A stretch of 64,000 nucleotides of DNA from Corallococcus sp. NCRR (GCF_026965535.1 NZ_CP114039.1:2790001-2854000); one strand, 5' to 3'; positions 1 through 9,336 are shown, counted from the first letter of the stretch. Notes: generated by a model not told the origin, from the sequence alone. Translations and numbers: made by a program.

Positions 1-2047
1 CATCGACGCTGGCACGGCGCCGTCCGTGAAGGGCTTCGAGGCGCGGCTCCAGCGCCAGGAGGAGCTGTCCACCGCGGTGCGCGCGCTCATGGAAGGCAAG
101 GACGCGAAGGCCGCCGTGGCTTCGCTGGCGAAGCGCTTCCCGGAGGACGCGCGCCTCCAGACGCTGAAGGAGAAGGAGGCGCTGCTCGCGCACCTGTCGG
201 AGACGTACAGCCTGTCGGACCGGCTGGTGCGCAACCGGCGCGCGGTGGTGGGCGGCTTCTCCACGCGCAGGCTCCATCGGCACCCGGTGCAACTGACTGC
301 GGAGGAGCTGAAGGCGCGCGATACCGCGCTCGCCACGCTGGCGAAGGGCACGCTTCGCGGCGCGCCGCTGGCCAACGTGCTGCGCCGTCTGGAGTCCAGC
401 CCCGCGGCGTTCACGGGCGCGGTGCGGTCCAACCCGGCGCTCAAGGGCGCGGACCTCAAGCTGACCGGCCGGGACGCGAAGCTCATCGCGTTCGTGGGCG
501 TGCTGCGCTGCATCTGGAAGGCGGAGCCGCGCGCGAAGGTACTGGTGTTCACGGAGAGCCGCGACACGCTGGAGTCGCTCCAGTCGGAGCTGTCGCGCGA
601 GGGCGTGGAGGCGCTGGGCTACCACGGCGACCTGCCGCTCGTGGAGCGCGACCGGCAGGTGGCGCGCTTCCGCGACCCGGAAGGGCCCCAGGTGCTCCTG
701 TGCACGGAGGTGGGCGGCGAGGGCCGCAACTTCCAGTTCGCGCACCACCTGGTCCACTACGACCTGCCGTGGAGCCCCTCCACGGTGGAGCAGCGCATCG
801 GCCGCCTGGACCGCATCGGCCAGACGCACCCGGTGGAGATCCACGTGTTCGACCCCGCGGGCACGCTCGCGTCGGACGTGCTGATGCTGCTGGCGGACGC
901 CGTGGGCGTCTTCGGTGAGACGGTGGGCGGCCTGGACGCGGTGCTGGAGGAGGTGGAGGACCGCATCGCGGACCTGGCCCTGCTGCCCCGCGAGGCGCGC
1001 GTGGAGTACGCCGCGGAGCTCAAGGCCCGCGTGGAGGCGGCGCGTGAGCAGGTGAAGCGCGCGTACGACCCGCTGCTGGACGTGCGCAGCTTCGACAAGC
1101 CCGCCGTGGCCCGGCTGGTGGCGCGCGCGCAGGAGCGCATGGGCGAGGAGCCGGAAGAAGATTCCGACGAGGAGGCTCCGCCGCTGGAGGACGGGCTGTG
1201 GAGCGTGGCGCGCGACCTGGACGAGCGCCTGGAGGAGACCGTCACGGAGCTGGCGCGCCGCGTGGGCATCGGCGTGGACACCGACGAACAGGTGGAGGCC
1301 TTCCAGGTGGCCTTCCAGTTCGGCCACGCGCTCAACGTCGAGGGCCTGCCCGGCATCGACGTGATGCAGGACCGCACCGTGCTGGGCACGTTCTGGCGCG
1401 ACACCGCCGTGGAGGCGGAGGAGCTGGAGTACTTCGCCACCGGCCACCCGCTGGTGGAGGCGCTGTTCGGCTTCCTCAAGGACGGCCCCTACGGCCGCAG
1501 CGGCTTCCGCCACATCGAGAAGCGCTCCGTGAAGAAGCCCGCGCGCGGCCTGGAGCTGCTCTTCCACGTCCAGCTGCCGGAGCCCCAGGACACGACCCCC
1601 GGCGCCCGCGTGCCCAGCCGTCAGCTGGCCCGCTTCCTCACGCGCACCCTGCTGCCCGTCGCGGTGGTGGACGGCCCCCAGGGGCCCGTGGCCGACACTT
1701 CCGTACTGGCCGCACTGGAATCCGACGGCAAGGCCCTGAAGGGGGATGAGGTCCACCAGGCCTTCCCCGGCTTCGGCGCCTTCGTGGACGCCGCGCTGCC
1801 CGTGGCCCAGGCCGCCGCCGAGGCGGAGCTCGGCCGGTCCGCGAAGAAGGCCCGGGCCGCCATTGAGGCCGAGCGCGACGCGGCCGCCGCCCGCCTGCGC
1901 CTCTCCCTCTCCCACCAGGGCCTGTCCCCGGAGGCGGTGGAGGCCCAGGTTGACGCGGAGCGCCATCACTACGAGCGCCTGCTCCAGGCGCTCGCGGGGG
2001 CGAAGGTGGTGCTGGACGCCGCCTGCGGCTTCACCCTCGATCGTTAG
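1..2047 (+). CDS. RapA/HepA-like SNF2 helicase, C-terminal part (5' truncated by window)
   Basis: The frame is open from the first bases, so the N-terminal ATPase lobe lies upstream of the window. The visible part holds SF2 helicase lobe 2: a VLVFTES strand, then TEVGGEGRNFQF (motif V) and EQRIGRLDRIGQ (motif VI, arginine fingers). The motif V/VI wording, with GEGRNFQFAHHL, is typical of RapA, the RNA-polymerase recycling ATPase, rather than of chromatin SNF2 proteins. A long charged C-terminal region follows; its segment EYFATGHPLVEAL resembles the RapA C-terminal domain. The role in releasing stalled RNA polymerase is family knowledge and is not shown here. No terminator is obvious before the Tad operon about 100 bp downstream. 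Confidence 0.8.
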   Translation, partial: IDAGTAPSVKGFEARLQRQEELSTAVRALMEGKDAKAAVASLAKRFPEDARLQTLKEKEALLAHLSETYSLSDRLVRNRRAVVGGFSTRRLHRHPVQLTAEELKARDTALATLAKGTLRGAPLANVLRRLESSPAAFTGAVRSNPALKGADLKLTGRDAKLIAFVGVLRCIWKAEPRAKVLVFTESRDTLESLQSELSREGVEALGYHGDLPLVERDRQVARFRDPEGPQVLLCTEVGGEGRNFQFAHHLVHYDLPWSPSTVEQRIGRLDRIGQTHPVEIHVFDPAGTLASDVLMLLADAVGVFGETVGGLDAVLEEVEDRIADLALLPREARVEYAAELKARVEAAREQVKRAYDPLLDVRSFDKPAVARLVARAQERMGEEPEEDSDEEAPPLEDGLWSVARDLDERLEETVTELARRVGIGVDTDEQVEAFQVAFQFGHALNVEGLPGIDVMQDRTVLGTFWRDTAVEAEELEYFATGHPLVEALFGFLKDGPYGRSGFRHIEKRSVKKPARGLELLFHVQLPEPQDTTPGARVPSRQLARFLTRTLLPVAVVDGPQGPVADTSVLAALESDGKALKGDEVHQAFPGFGAFVDAALPVAQAAAEAELGRSAKKARAAIEAERDAAAARLRLSLSHQGLSPEAVEAQVDAERHHYERLLQALAGAKVVLDAACGFTLDR

Positions 2048-2149
2048 GTAAACAGTTGTGTCACAATGGAATCGCTCCTGGCGGCGTTCCGGCCATTTGA
2101 CCGATTCCCCAATCATCGAGAATCTAGGAGGAAGGCAGCCTCCCCCGAT

Positions 2150-2944
2150 ATGGCCTTCCCCCAATCCCAGCGTCGGAAGCACGAGTCCGGTCAGGCCGCC
2201 GTGGAAGCGGCGCTGTGCATGCCGCTCGTGGTGTTCATGGTGCTGGGCACGCTGCAGCTCTTCATGCTGCTGCAGGGCCGCATCCTGGCGCAGGTGGCGG
2301 TGTATCGCGCGGTGCGCGCGGGCAGCTTGAACCACGGCAGCTGCGAGGCGATGACGCACGCGGCGATCGTCACGATGCTGCCCACGGTGGAGCACACCAC
2401 CACGGGCGCGCAGCTGGCCGACGCCTTCGAGAAGCGCCGGCGCAACTTCCTGCGCGTGCGCGGCACGGAGGGGGCGCTCTTCACCGAAGGGCCCATGGTG
2501 GAAATCGTCCGCGAGTCCCCGGGCGTGGGGTGGGTGCGCGGCCACGGCGAGGAGGACCTGCTCTTCGACGTGCCCACGGACGACCCGGCGCTGATGCGAC
2601 AGCGCACGCTCGAGATCCGCATGGTGGCCTGGTACTACATGCGCATCCCGTTCGCGGACTGGGTGATGAGCCGCATGTTCCTGGCCCAGTTCCACCTGAA
2701 GAACTACACGGACGCGAACCCCCTCAACCCGGCGCAGAAGAAGTCGGACTGGTGGGCGGACACCGACGTGGAGCTGGGGCCGGATGACTGGCCCGGCGGC
2801 GACCTGGGGGACCGGATGGTGCGCTGGAACGCGCAGGGCCACTACCTGTTCCCCATCCAGGTGCACGCGGCCATGAAGATGATGACGCCGGTGAAGGCGG
2901 CGAACTTCCAGGGAGGTGCCGGATGCAGCCTGCACGGCTTCTGA
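2150..2944 (+). CDS. TadE-like pseudopilin/Tad-associated protein
   Basis: This 264-residue protein starts with a short basic stretch, then SGQAAVEAAL and one hydrophobic helix, the TadE/TadG N-terminal signature (a GQA-xE motif just before the membrane helix). TadE-like proteins are minor pseudopilins of the Flp/Tad machinery, processed by a prepilin peptidase. The remainder is a soluble periplasmic domain with no further recognisable motif. Two in-frame ATGs exist, at 2066 and 2150. I prefer 2150 because these proteins normally begin 10-20 residues before GQA; an AGGAGG lies 18 bases upstream, which is far for a ribosome site. The gene overlaps the next by 22 bp, so the two are probably co-translated. 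Confidence 0.65.
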   Translation: MAFPQSQRRKHESGQAAVEAALCMPLVVFMVLGTLQLFMLLQGRILAQVAVYRAVRAGSLNHGSCEAMTHAAIVTMLPTVEHTTTGAQLADAFEKRRRNFLRVRGTEGALFTEGPMVEIVRESPGVGWVRGHGEEDLLFDVPTDDPALMRQRTLEIRMVAWYYMRIPFADWVMSRMFLAQFHLKNYTDANPLNPAQKKSDWWADTDVELGPDDWPGGDLGDRMVRWNAQGHYLFPIQVHAAMKMMTPVKAANFQGGAGCSLHGF

Positions 2945-4461
2945 GGCACGGACGCGGCCAGGCGCTGGTGCTGTTCTCGCTCACGCTGCTGCTGCTGACG
3001 TTGATGGTGCTGGGGACGCTGGGCTTCGGCATGCGCGCCAAGGAGCGCGTCGAAATCCAGATGGCCGCGGACGCGGCGGCCTACAGCCAGGCGGTGTCCA
3101 CGGCGCGCACGTTCAACGCCATCGCGGTGCTCAACCGCGCCCAGATTGCCCACATGGTGGCCATGGCGGGCACGCAGTCGATGATCAGCTACGGCAGCCA
3201 GCACTACGCCGCGCGGCAGCTGTCCCCGTGCGCCATCGCGGACCCGGTCTGGTCCGGCCTGGACCAGGCGGCGGCCGAGCAGGTGAAGCAGCTGCAGAAC
3301 CGCGCCGGTGACATGTTCCGCTCGGAGCTGGCCATGTACAGCGTGCTGGTGGGCACGCACCTGGCGGGGCAGGGCCTCTCGAGTCACATCGTCCAGGAGA
3401 TCAACCGCGAGCTGGCGGCCCCGGCCGCGGGCGACGGCAAGTCGCTGGCGGAGGTGTCCGGCGGCGCGTCCTCCGGCATGACCTTCAAAACGTTCGAGGA
3501 GCTGCAGCGCACGGGGGGCGTGCCGGACAGCTCCGGCGCGGTGGCGCTGGCCGGGATGCAGAGCACGGTCAACCTGAATGCCACCATGGGCAGCATGGGC
3601 TGGACGTGGGTGCACAACCGGGGGACTGGCAGCGCGGGCTTCGGTTCGGGCGCCGCCGCGCACAACCCCGGCTTCAAGCACTACGGCAGCGCGTCCTCGA
3701 TGGACTCGTCCACCTACCAGACCATCTCCGGCCGCAACTCGTGGGCGCACGACCACGGGCGCGCGGTGGTGGTCACCTGCCCGGACGGCACCGTCGTGCC
3801 CGGCGGCGCTTCGGACGCGTGGGTGATGTCCGACGAGGAGCAGTCCAAGCAGGACCAGCACGTCTACGGCGCGGGCCAGCCGCCCCCGGGACAGGGCTCG
3901 GAGAACAGCAAGCCAGTGGACGAGCGCCACACGCTGGGGGCCTGCAACGTGTGCCCCGGCATCTGGCCCAACGCGGTGGGCTTCAACGCGGGGCTCTTGA
4001 ACGGTCCCCGCCCGGACGAGAACGACTTCGGCCAGCCCAAGCTGTACGCCATGATCCACCGCGACTACGCCAGCCCGGCGCGCCGGGCGAAGCCGGACCC
4101 GTGGAACCTGGTGTTCACCTTCAAGTTCGCTGGCAAGGAGACGGAGTTCGACAACGCCGCGCCGCTCGGGCGCATCCAGCCCACCGGCCTGGAGGACGTG
4201 CAGCGCAACCAGGTGGCCCTGGCCGCGGGGCTCGCCTACTACCACCGGCCCCGTCCGGCGGCGGCGGGCGGGGGCTGGGAAGAGCCCCCCAACTTCCTCA
4301 ACCCCTTCTGGCGCGCCACGCTGGTGAGCACGGAGGGCGCCCGTGACGACAAGCCCGCGCGCAACCTGCAGCAGGCGGGCTTCACCGAGCACGCGGACGC
4401 GCTGCGCCGGCTGGACGCCGCGGGCTACCGGGGCGGCAGCAAGACGGGCGGGAAGTACTGA
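2923..4461 (+). CDS. TadG-like pilus assembly protein
   Basis: The protein has 512 residues. GRGQALVLFSL followed by a long leucine-rich helix (residues about 12-38) and a segment with QMAADAAAYSQAV is the TadG/pilus assembly N-terminal signature (hydrophobic helix, then a conserved D-A-A-A-x-A region). The rest is a large extracytoplasmic domain with paired cysteines (CNVCPG) and no von Willebrand motif that I can see, so it matches only the anchoring part of TadG. The ATG follows GGGAGGT with 5 bases of spacing, inside the end of the previous gene. Its stop overlaps the next start (TGATG). The likely role is a minor pilus or envelope-anchored component of the same operon. Confidence 0.6.
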   Translation: MQPARLLRHGRGQALVLFSLTLLLLTLMVLGTLGFGMRAKERVEIQMAADAAAYSQAVSTARTFNAIAVLNRAQIAHMVAMAGTQSMISYGSQHYAARQLSPCAIADPVWSGLDQAAAEQVKQLQNRAGDMFRSELAMYSVLVGTHLAGQGLSSHIVQEINRELAAPAAGDGKSLAEVSGGASSGMTFKTFEELQRTGGVPDSSGAVALAGMQSTVNLNATMGSMGWTWVHNRGTGSAGFGSGAAAHNPGFKHYGSASSMDSSTYQTISGRNSWAHDHGRAVVVTCPDGTVVPGGASDAWVMSDEEQSKQDQHVYGAGQPPPGQGSENSKPVDERHTLGACNVCPGIWPNAVGFNAGLLNGPRPDENDFGQPKLYAMIHRDYASPARRAKPDPWNLVFTFKFAGKETEFDNAAPLGRIQPTGLEDVQRNQVALAAGLAYYHRPRPAAAGGGWEEPPNFLNPFWRATLVSTEGARDDKPARNLQQAGFTEHADALRRLDAAGYRGGSKTGGKY

Positions 4462-5441
4462 TGCCCGCGCGCGCTTCCAGGTCGCGCCGCGGACAGGCGC
4501 TCGTCGAGACGGCGCTGGGGTCGCTGGTGTTCGTCACCGTGCTGATGTTCGGCATCTACTTCGCGGAGGTGAGCGCGCTGACGCTCAAGGTGCAGGAGGC
4601 CGCCAACTTCGCGCTGTGGGAGGCCACCGGGCACGTGATGCACGACCCGCGCAACGGCGTCTTCCAGCGCTCCCACGCCGAAGCGCTGGCGTCCGCGGAG
4701 GCCGCCGGGCGCTACGAGGACTTCGACGGGCGCGCGGGCCGCGCCAGCGGCGCCATGACCTTCCAACTGGCCCTGGCGCGCGCCACCCGCATCCAGGTGG
4801 ACTGCGAGCCGACGCGGCCCGCGGGCAGCGAACTCGGCATCCTGGGCACCCGTCCGCAGGACGCGGACCTGGGCTCCACGGCGCTGCGGCAGGCCATGGA
4901 CGTGCAGTCGGACGGCATCTCCTGCACCGCCTCCACGCGGCTGCGCGCGGAGCGCCTGGGCACGTTCATGGAGCCGGAGTTCTTCAAGGTGTCGCACCGG
5001 CGCGCCACCGACCAGTTCGTGGTGTGCGCGGCGGGGCGCGCGTCCAACGGCCGCTGCACCCGGCGCTTCTTCATGCTGCTGGATGACTGGGGCCTGTCCA
5101 CCGTGGCGGGGGGCCAGGAGTGTCCGCTCCAGATAGACAGCGGCGGCGCCTGCGGGAACCTGGACTATTACAACTGGGCCCAGAGCGTGTACCAGAAGAA
5201 CGGCGGCGGCGGGAACGCGGGCAGCGCGCTGATGGCGGGCGTGGGCGCGGAGGGCGGCGTGAATGAGGACCAGTTCTTCATGAGCTTCCGTGGCCAGGAG
5301 AGCCACTACGAGCAGAACATCGGCGGCTCGCACGCGGGCAACCAGTCGGTCTGGGAGACGACGCCCTTCGTGGCGCCCAACATCAGCCACAGGTACGACG
5401 TCCACCGCGAGGGCAAGTGGCTGGGCGGCGTGCCGCATTGA
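4461..5441 (+). CDS. TadE-like pseudopilin, second copy
   Basis: A 326-residue protein beginning with an arginine-rich leader, RRGQALVETALG, and a single hydrophobic helix. This is again the TadE pattern, with the Glu five residues after the GQA glycine. The extracytoplasmic part contains several cysteines (CEPTR, ISCTAS, FVVCAAG, CTRRF, QECPLQ), suggesting disulfide bonds. The start codon overlaps the stop of the TadG-like gene. With its two upstream neighbours it forms a three-gene structural set, but no TadA/B/C, prepilin or peptidase gene adjoins it. The nearest secretion ATPase is about 20 kb away (25456-27177). Confidence 0.6.
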   Translation: MPARASRSRRGQALVETALGSLVFVTVLMFGIYFAEVSALTLKVQEAANFALWEATGHVMHDPRNGVFQRSHAEALASAEAAGRYEDFDGRAGRASGAMTFQLALARATRIQVDCEPTRPAGSELGILGTRPQDADLGSTALRQAMDVQSDGISCTASTRLRAERLGTFMEPEFFKVSHRRATDQFVVCAAGRASNGRCTRRFFMLLDDWGLSTVAGGQECPLQIDSGGACGNLDYYNWAQSVYQKNGGGGNAGSALMAGVGAEGGVNEDQFFMSFRGQESHYEQNIGGSHAGNQSVWETTPFVAPNISHRYDVHREGKWLGGVPH

Positions 5442-6154
5442 GCCGGGCCGGGCGCGTGGCGGGGGCGGGGCTCTGCCTGCTGCTGGGGCTGTCCGCGCGG
5501 GCCCATGCGTCCCCCGACGCGGGCGTGCCGGACGCGGGCGCACCCGCCGAGCCGCGCTTCGCGTGGCCCCGGCTCCAGGTCATCGCGCACGTGGAGTCCA
5601 GCGACATCGTGGAGGCGGGTGGCATCCCGGTGGCGCTGCGCGCGGTGCACGTGAAGGAGAACATCCGCGACCTGGTGCAGCGCTTCGCGGACGCGTTCCG
5701 CGACGGCGGCCTCTACGTGCCGCCCGGCAAGGAGCAGGCGCAGTACGCGAACAACGCGGCCATGCTCACCGCGTTGGATCCGAAGCGGCGCATCACCTAC
5801 ACCGTGGTGATGATGCCGCACGCGGACGGCACCACTACGCTGTACCTGGGGGAGGCGAACCACGCGCTGGCGCGTCCGCAGACCGCGGCCGGGGACTTCG
5901 CGCCGCTGCCGCCCCAGGCGAACGGCGTGCTGCGCGTCAACGCGGAGGGCTCGCGCACGCTCACCTTCCAGGTCCCGCTCACGGGGCCGCAGGTGGAGGC
6001 CTTCTACGAGGACGCCCTGGCGAAGGCCGGGTGGAAGCGCGGCGACGAGCCCGGCGCGTACTCGCGGCCCGGCGCGGAGCTGCGGCTGACGCACCAGCCC
6101 TCGAAGGACGGCCAGCGCGGCGTGGTGCTCATCTATCAACAGCGTGCGCGCTGA
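5417..6154 (+). CDS. Secreted protein of unknown function, last gene of the Tad operon
   Basis: A leucine-rich signal peptide ending near ARAHAS is followed by an Asp/Pro/Ala-rich linker and a soluble domain of about 190 residues. I do not recognise the family. The reading frame opens at a GTG (5417) inside the previous gene. A TTG at 5438 overlapping the previous TGA would give a cleaner signal peptide (SRAGRVAGAGLCLLLG) and is an equally good start by coupling. Its tight linkage to TadE/TadG-like genes suggests an envelope role with them, by context only. Confidence 0.55.
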   Translation: MAGRRAALSRAGRVAGAGLCLLLGLSARAHASPDAGVPDAGAPAEPRFAWPRLQVIAHVESSDIVEAGGIPVALRAVHVKENIRDLVQRFADAFRDGGLYVPPGKEQAQYANNAAMLTALDPKRRITYTVVMMPHADGTTTLYLGEANHALARPQTAAGDFAPLPPQANGVLRVNAEGSRTLTFQVPLTGPQVEAFYEDALAKAGWKRGDEPGAYSRPGAELRLTHQPSKDGQRGVVLIYQQRAR

Positions 6155-6169
6155 CTGCGTCAGGCGCGC
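6146..6169. terminator. Hairpin between convergent genes
   Basis: GCGCGCTGAC and GTCAGGCGCGC pair around a TGC loop with one bulged G. The stem starts inside the stop codon region of the plus-strand gene and lies just before the stop of the convergent minus-strand gene. It has no T tract, so termination strength is uncertain. Confidence 0.35.
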
Positions 6170-6190
6170 GGGCAACAGCGTGCGCGTTGA

Positions 6191-6745
6191 TCAGGCGCGC
6201 AGCTTCTCGCGCAGCGCCTTGGCGCGGCCCTGCATGTCGGGATCCAGGCTGGTGATCTCAATGGACTTCAGCCGCTGATCCAGGCTCTTGGGCAGCTTCT
6301 TCTGGAGCGTGCCCGCCTCCTGGAGCGACTCCAGCTTCGCCAGCGCCTTGTCCACGATGCGCTCGCGCGGGTGGTCCAGGAGGCTGTCGAGGAAGTACGC
6401 GTCCTCGGGCATGTCCGGATACTTCTCCAGGTAGTCCACCACGCCCTTCACCCAGTCCGCGCGCGTCTCCGACTCCTGCACCTTGCGCAGGGCGTCCTTC
6501 TGGGCCTTGCGCTTGCCTTCAGGGTCGAACGTCTTCGCGAGCCCTTCCGGCAGCTCGCCGCCGGTGAAGAGGGCATCCGCGGCCGTCTTGTATTTCTGGT
6601 AGCTGGCGCTGCGCTCCAGCTTCTGCTGCGCCGGGTCGTCCTGGCGCGAGTGGTACTTGCTCTTGCCGCGCTGCGCGTCCAGCTCGCGGTAGGACTTGTT
6701 GCGCTTGCCGGTGAAGCCACCACCGTCGTTGTCGTCTCGGGCCAT
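6191..6745 (-). CDS. Conserved hypothetical protein, charged and helical
   Basis: A 184-residue soluble protein with a disordered, Gly/Lys/Arg-rich N-terminus (DDNDGGGFTGKRNKSY) and a mostly helical remainder rich in Lys, Glu and Leu (KAQKDALRKVQESE). There is no signal peptide or membrane segment. I do not recognise the family. An upstream in-frame ATG at 6751 overlaps the preceding gene's TGA. The ATG at 6745 has GGGGAG six bases upstream and is chosen here. The overlap and spacing show that it is co-transcribed with the gene ending at 6748. Confidence 0.6.
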   Translation of the reverse strand: MARDDNDGGGFTGKRNKSYRELDAQRGKSKYHSRQDDPAQQKLERSASYQKYKTAADALFTGGELPEGLAKTFDPEGKRKAQKDALRKVQESETRADWVKGVVDYLEKYPDMPEDAYFLDSLLDHPRERIVDKALAKLESLQEAGTLQKKLPKSLDQRLKSIEITSLDPDMQGRAKALREKLRA

Positions 6746-6747
6746 CT

Positions 6748-7509
6748 TCATCTCCCCTTGCGGGCGCGCCACAGCGCCGCCAGTCCCCGCCGGACGAGGG
6801 TGCGCACCTGCGCCAGCTCCTCGGGGGCGAGGGGGTGCTCCTCGTCCTGCTCCGCCTCGAACAGCGCTTCCGTCACGTATTCCTGGAGGGCATCCGGCGC
6901 GGGCGGCGCATCCGGTTCCCTGTCCAGGGCCCTGGCATCCACGGCCGAGAGCCCCGGCGGCCAGCCCAGCTCCAGCATGGCGTGCAGTTCGAAGAGCAGG
7001 TGGCGGGCGACCCCATAACCTTCGTCCGTGAGGCCAGCGGCGTCAAGCGCACCCAGCAGGGTGTCCTGCCGGTTCTCGTAGGCATGCATCAGCCGCGTGC
7101 GCGCCTTGTCGTCGTCCTCCAGGTAACGCCAGGCGGCCTCCACGAATTCGCCCGTGGGCTCGTCCGGATGGAAGGGCGCGGGCGCCTGCAGCCGCTCCTT
7201 CTTCGGGCGCGGCGGGCGGGGGCCGTCCTCCAGCCGCACCGCCTTTCCCTCCAGCAACACGTCCCAGAGGCCCAGCAGGTTCTGGTACAGGCGGCGCGCC
7301 AGCTCCGCGTCCGGGAAGCGGGGCTCCCCGTCGAAGAGGGTGGGAATCACCTGGCTGGCATCGGCGCCTTCCGCGCGCGCCTCGCGCATGCGCTCGAGCA
7401 CGTCGGCGGTGTCGCAGGGACTGCCAGACAGCTCCAGCAGTCCGTCGAGCGTCTGTGCACCCTCGAACTGGCGGACGAAGTCGGGGGCTCGGTTCTTGGA
7501 GCGGCTCAT
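6748..7509 (-). CDS. Conserved hypothetical protein
   Basis: A 253-residue soluble, acidic protein (numerous Glu/Asp, e.g. FEAEQDEEHPL) without signal peptide, membrane helix or known motif. The start MSRSKNRAPDF is chosen over in-frame codons further up because the extra residues look non-coding. It is the first gene of a two-gene unit with the charged protein downstream, which starts three bases after this stop. It is divergent from the tail-anchored protein gene at 7616, with about 105 bp between them for both promoters. Confidence 0.55.
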   Translation of the reverse strand: MSRSKNRAPDFVRQFEGAQTLDGLLELSGSPCDTADVLERMREARAEGADASQVIPTLFDGEPRFPDAELARRLYQNLLGLWDVLLEGKAVRLEDGPRPPRPKKERLQAPAPFHPDEPTGEFVEAAWRYLEDDDKARTRLMHAYENRQDTLLGALDAAGLTDEGYGVARHLLFELHAMLELGWPPGLSAVDARALDREPDAPPAPDALQEYVTEALFEAEQDEEHPLAPEELAQVRTLVRRGLAALWRARKGR

Positions 7510-7615
7510 CGTGGAGTGGACGGTAGGCACAAGGCGGGCATCCGCGCACGGGGCAATCACGCCGGAGCGTGCGCGGCTTCCGTTTCGGGCGCGGCGCCCC
7601 TACTGTGCGGCAGTC

Positions 7616-8347
7616 ATGGCCGTGGAAACCTCGTCCGACCCCTTGAAGTCCGCGATGCAGGAGCTCTACCGCGCGCGCGCGGTGGAAGGCCCGCTGGGGG
7701 AGAACGGCCTGCGCACCGTCTGGCACCTGTCTCCCCAGGGCGCGGAGTTGATGTCGCTGGTGGACGAGGACGGCCGGGTGCGCCGTCAGGAGCTGACGCT
7801 CCTGGATGAACACTGCATCTGGGCCAGCGGCCAGGGCGTGCGCACCGGCCGGGTGGAGGCGGGCGAGGCGCGGCCCGTGTCCACGGAGGTGCGCGCGGAC
7901 CCGGAGTTGGTGCCGCATCGGCTGGTGCGCGCCGCGCAGGCGCTCGCCACCTACGAAGGCCAGGACCGTTACATCCTGCACATGCAGCGCGTGCTGGCGC
8001 TCGCCCGCGAGGGGCTGGAGATGTCCAGCGTCACGCCGTCGGAGCACCTGGTGACGCAGCCGGGCCGCGACCCCGGCTCGCGGGACACCGTCGCCACCCG
8101 GGCCGTGACCTTCACGCCGGTGGCGCCGCCTCCGCGCGAGGCCGCTCCCGCCGCCGTCACTTCATCGCCCGCGCCGCAGGCGGCCCCGGAGCCGGAGCCC
8201 GTGCTGGTGCGGCACGGTCAGCCGCTGCCCAACGAGGTCCTGCCCCCGGTGGTGCGCAAGTCGGAGGGGCTGGTGATGGTGGCCGTCTTCGGCTTCTTCG
8301 TCGTGGTGGGGCTGATCATCCTGTTCGTGCTGTCTCGGGGAGGCTGA
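7616..8347 (+). CDS. Tail-anchored membrane protein of unknown function
   Basis: 243 residues. A soluble domain of about 140 residues is followed by a Pro/Ala/Glu-rich linker and one C-terminal hydrophobic helix (VMVAVFGFFVVVGLIILFVL) ending in SRGG. This layout predicts a C-terminally anchored inner-membrane protein with a cytoplasmic head. No enzymatic motif is visible. Its last 32 bases overlap, in the opposite direction, the end of the membrane protein gene 8316-9299. Confidence 0.5.
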   Translation: MAVETSSDPLKSAMQELYRARAVEGPLGENGLRTVWHLSPQGAELMSLVDEDGRVRRQELTLLDEHCIWASGQGVRTGRVEAGEARPVSTEVRADPELVPHRLVRAAQALATYEGQDRYILHMQRVLALAREGLEMSSVTPSEHLVTQPGRDPGSRDTVATRAVTFTPVAPPPREAAPAAVTSSPAPQAAPEPEPVLVRHGQPLPNEVLPPVVRKSEGLVMVAVFGFFVVVGLIILFVLSRGG

Positions 8348-9299
8348 GCCGCAGGGGCGAGCGCTCGCCCATCAGGTGTGTCACGTCCGCGTCGGTGGGA
8401 ACGGGGCCGGACGTCCTGCGGCCGGTGGTGACGCGCTCCGGGCCCAGCGTGGTGTGCAGCGGGTGCGCGTCCAAGAGCAGCAGGACGGCCACCGCGGCGG
8501 TGAGCACCAGGCCGCCCACCCAATCCAGCGCGCGGGTCCGCCGGGCCTCCGCCGCGCGGTACGTCATCAGCCAGGCGAAGCCCAGCACCAGCAGGCAGGA
8601 GAAGCAGCCCCAGCGCACCGAGCGCAGCCGCGCCGCCTGCGCCATGCCCTCCGCCATCAGGTCCGGGCGCAGCTCGCCAGGGGCCCGCGACAGCTTGGAC
8701 AGCAGCGTGAAGAGCTGGTGCGCCTCCAGCGTGCCCACCACCGCCATGCCCGCCAGCGCCGCGGACACCAGGCTGCCCAGCAGCAGGCTGCGGCGCGTGT
8801 GGTCCTGCGCCGTGCGCGCGGTGTTGTATCGCGCCATGCCCAGCGCCACCGACAGCGCGCCCAGCAGCACCGCGCTCGTCCAGGCCCCCAGCAGCCGGGG
8901 GGCCATCGCCTTGCCCAGCCCCGCCGTCAACGCGATGCCCGCGTCCGTGGCCGTGGCGGACACCATCGGCAGCGCCGCCTGCATCCGCTCCAGCGACACC
9001 TCCGTGCCCAAGAGGCCCAGCGTCCACGGCACCGTCGCCATGCCCACCATCACCGCCAGCGGCACCGTGCGGCCCAGCAGCGTGGAGCCCGTCGCCAGCA
9101 TGAGCAGCGGCACCTCCACCACCAGCGTCAGCACCAGCAGCGCCGCGAAGGGCCCCGCGGAGCTCACCACGCTCACCACTCCGGCGGGACTGCCCAGGAG
9201 CACCGGCAGCGTGCCCCCCAGCACGCACACCATGGTGGGGACGGCCAACGCCACGACGAACGGTCCGGGCGCGACGTGAGGTCTGACTGGAACAAGCAT
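8316..9299 (-). CDS. Polytopic membrane protein of unknown function
   Basis: 327 residues with about eight hydrophobic segments (for example VVALAVPTMVCVLGG, ALLVLTLVVEVPLLML, CFSCLLVLGFAWLMTY, VLTAAVAVLLLLDAH), so it is an integral inner-membrane protein. I see no transporter signature. The ATG lies at the edge of an AT-richer stretch (9300-9336) that separates it from the next minus-strand membrane gene, with which it may share a transcript. Confidence 0.5.
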   Translation of the reverse strand: MLVPVRPHVAPGPFVVALAVPTMVCVLGGTLPVLLGSPAGVVSVVSSAGPFAALLVLTLVVEVPLLMLATGSTLLGRTVPLAVMVGMATVPWTLGLLGTEVSLERMQAALPMVSATATDAGIALTAGLGKAMAPRLLGAWTSAVLLGALSVALGMARYNTARTAQDHTRRSLLLGSLVSAALAGMAVVGTLEAHQLFTLLSKLSRAPGELRPDLMAEGMAQAARLRSVRWGCFSCLLVLGFAWLMTYRAAEARRTRALDWVGGLVLTAAVAVLLLLDAHPLHTTLGPERVTTGRRTSGPVPTDADVTHLMGERSPLRLSLPETARTG

Positions 9300-9336
9300 T
9301 TCCAGTGAAGATAGGGGGTCCGTGATTCCTTGTAAT

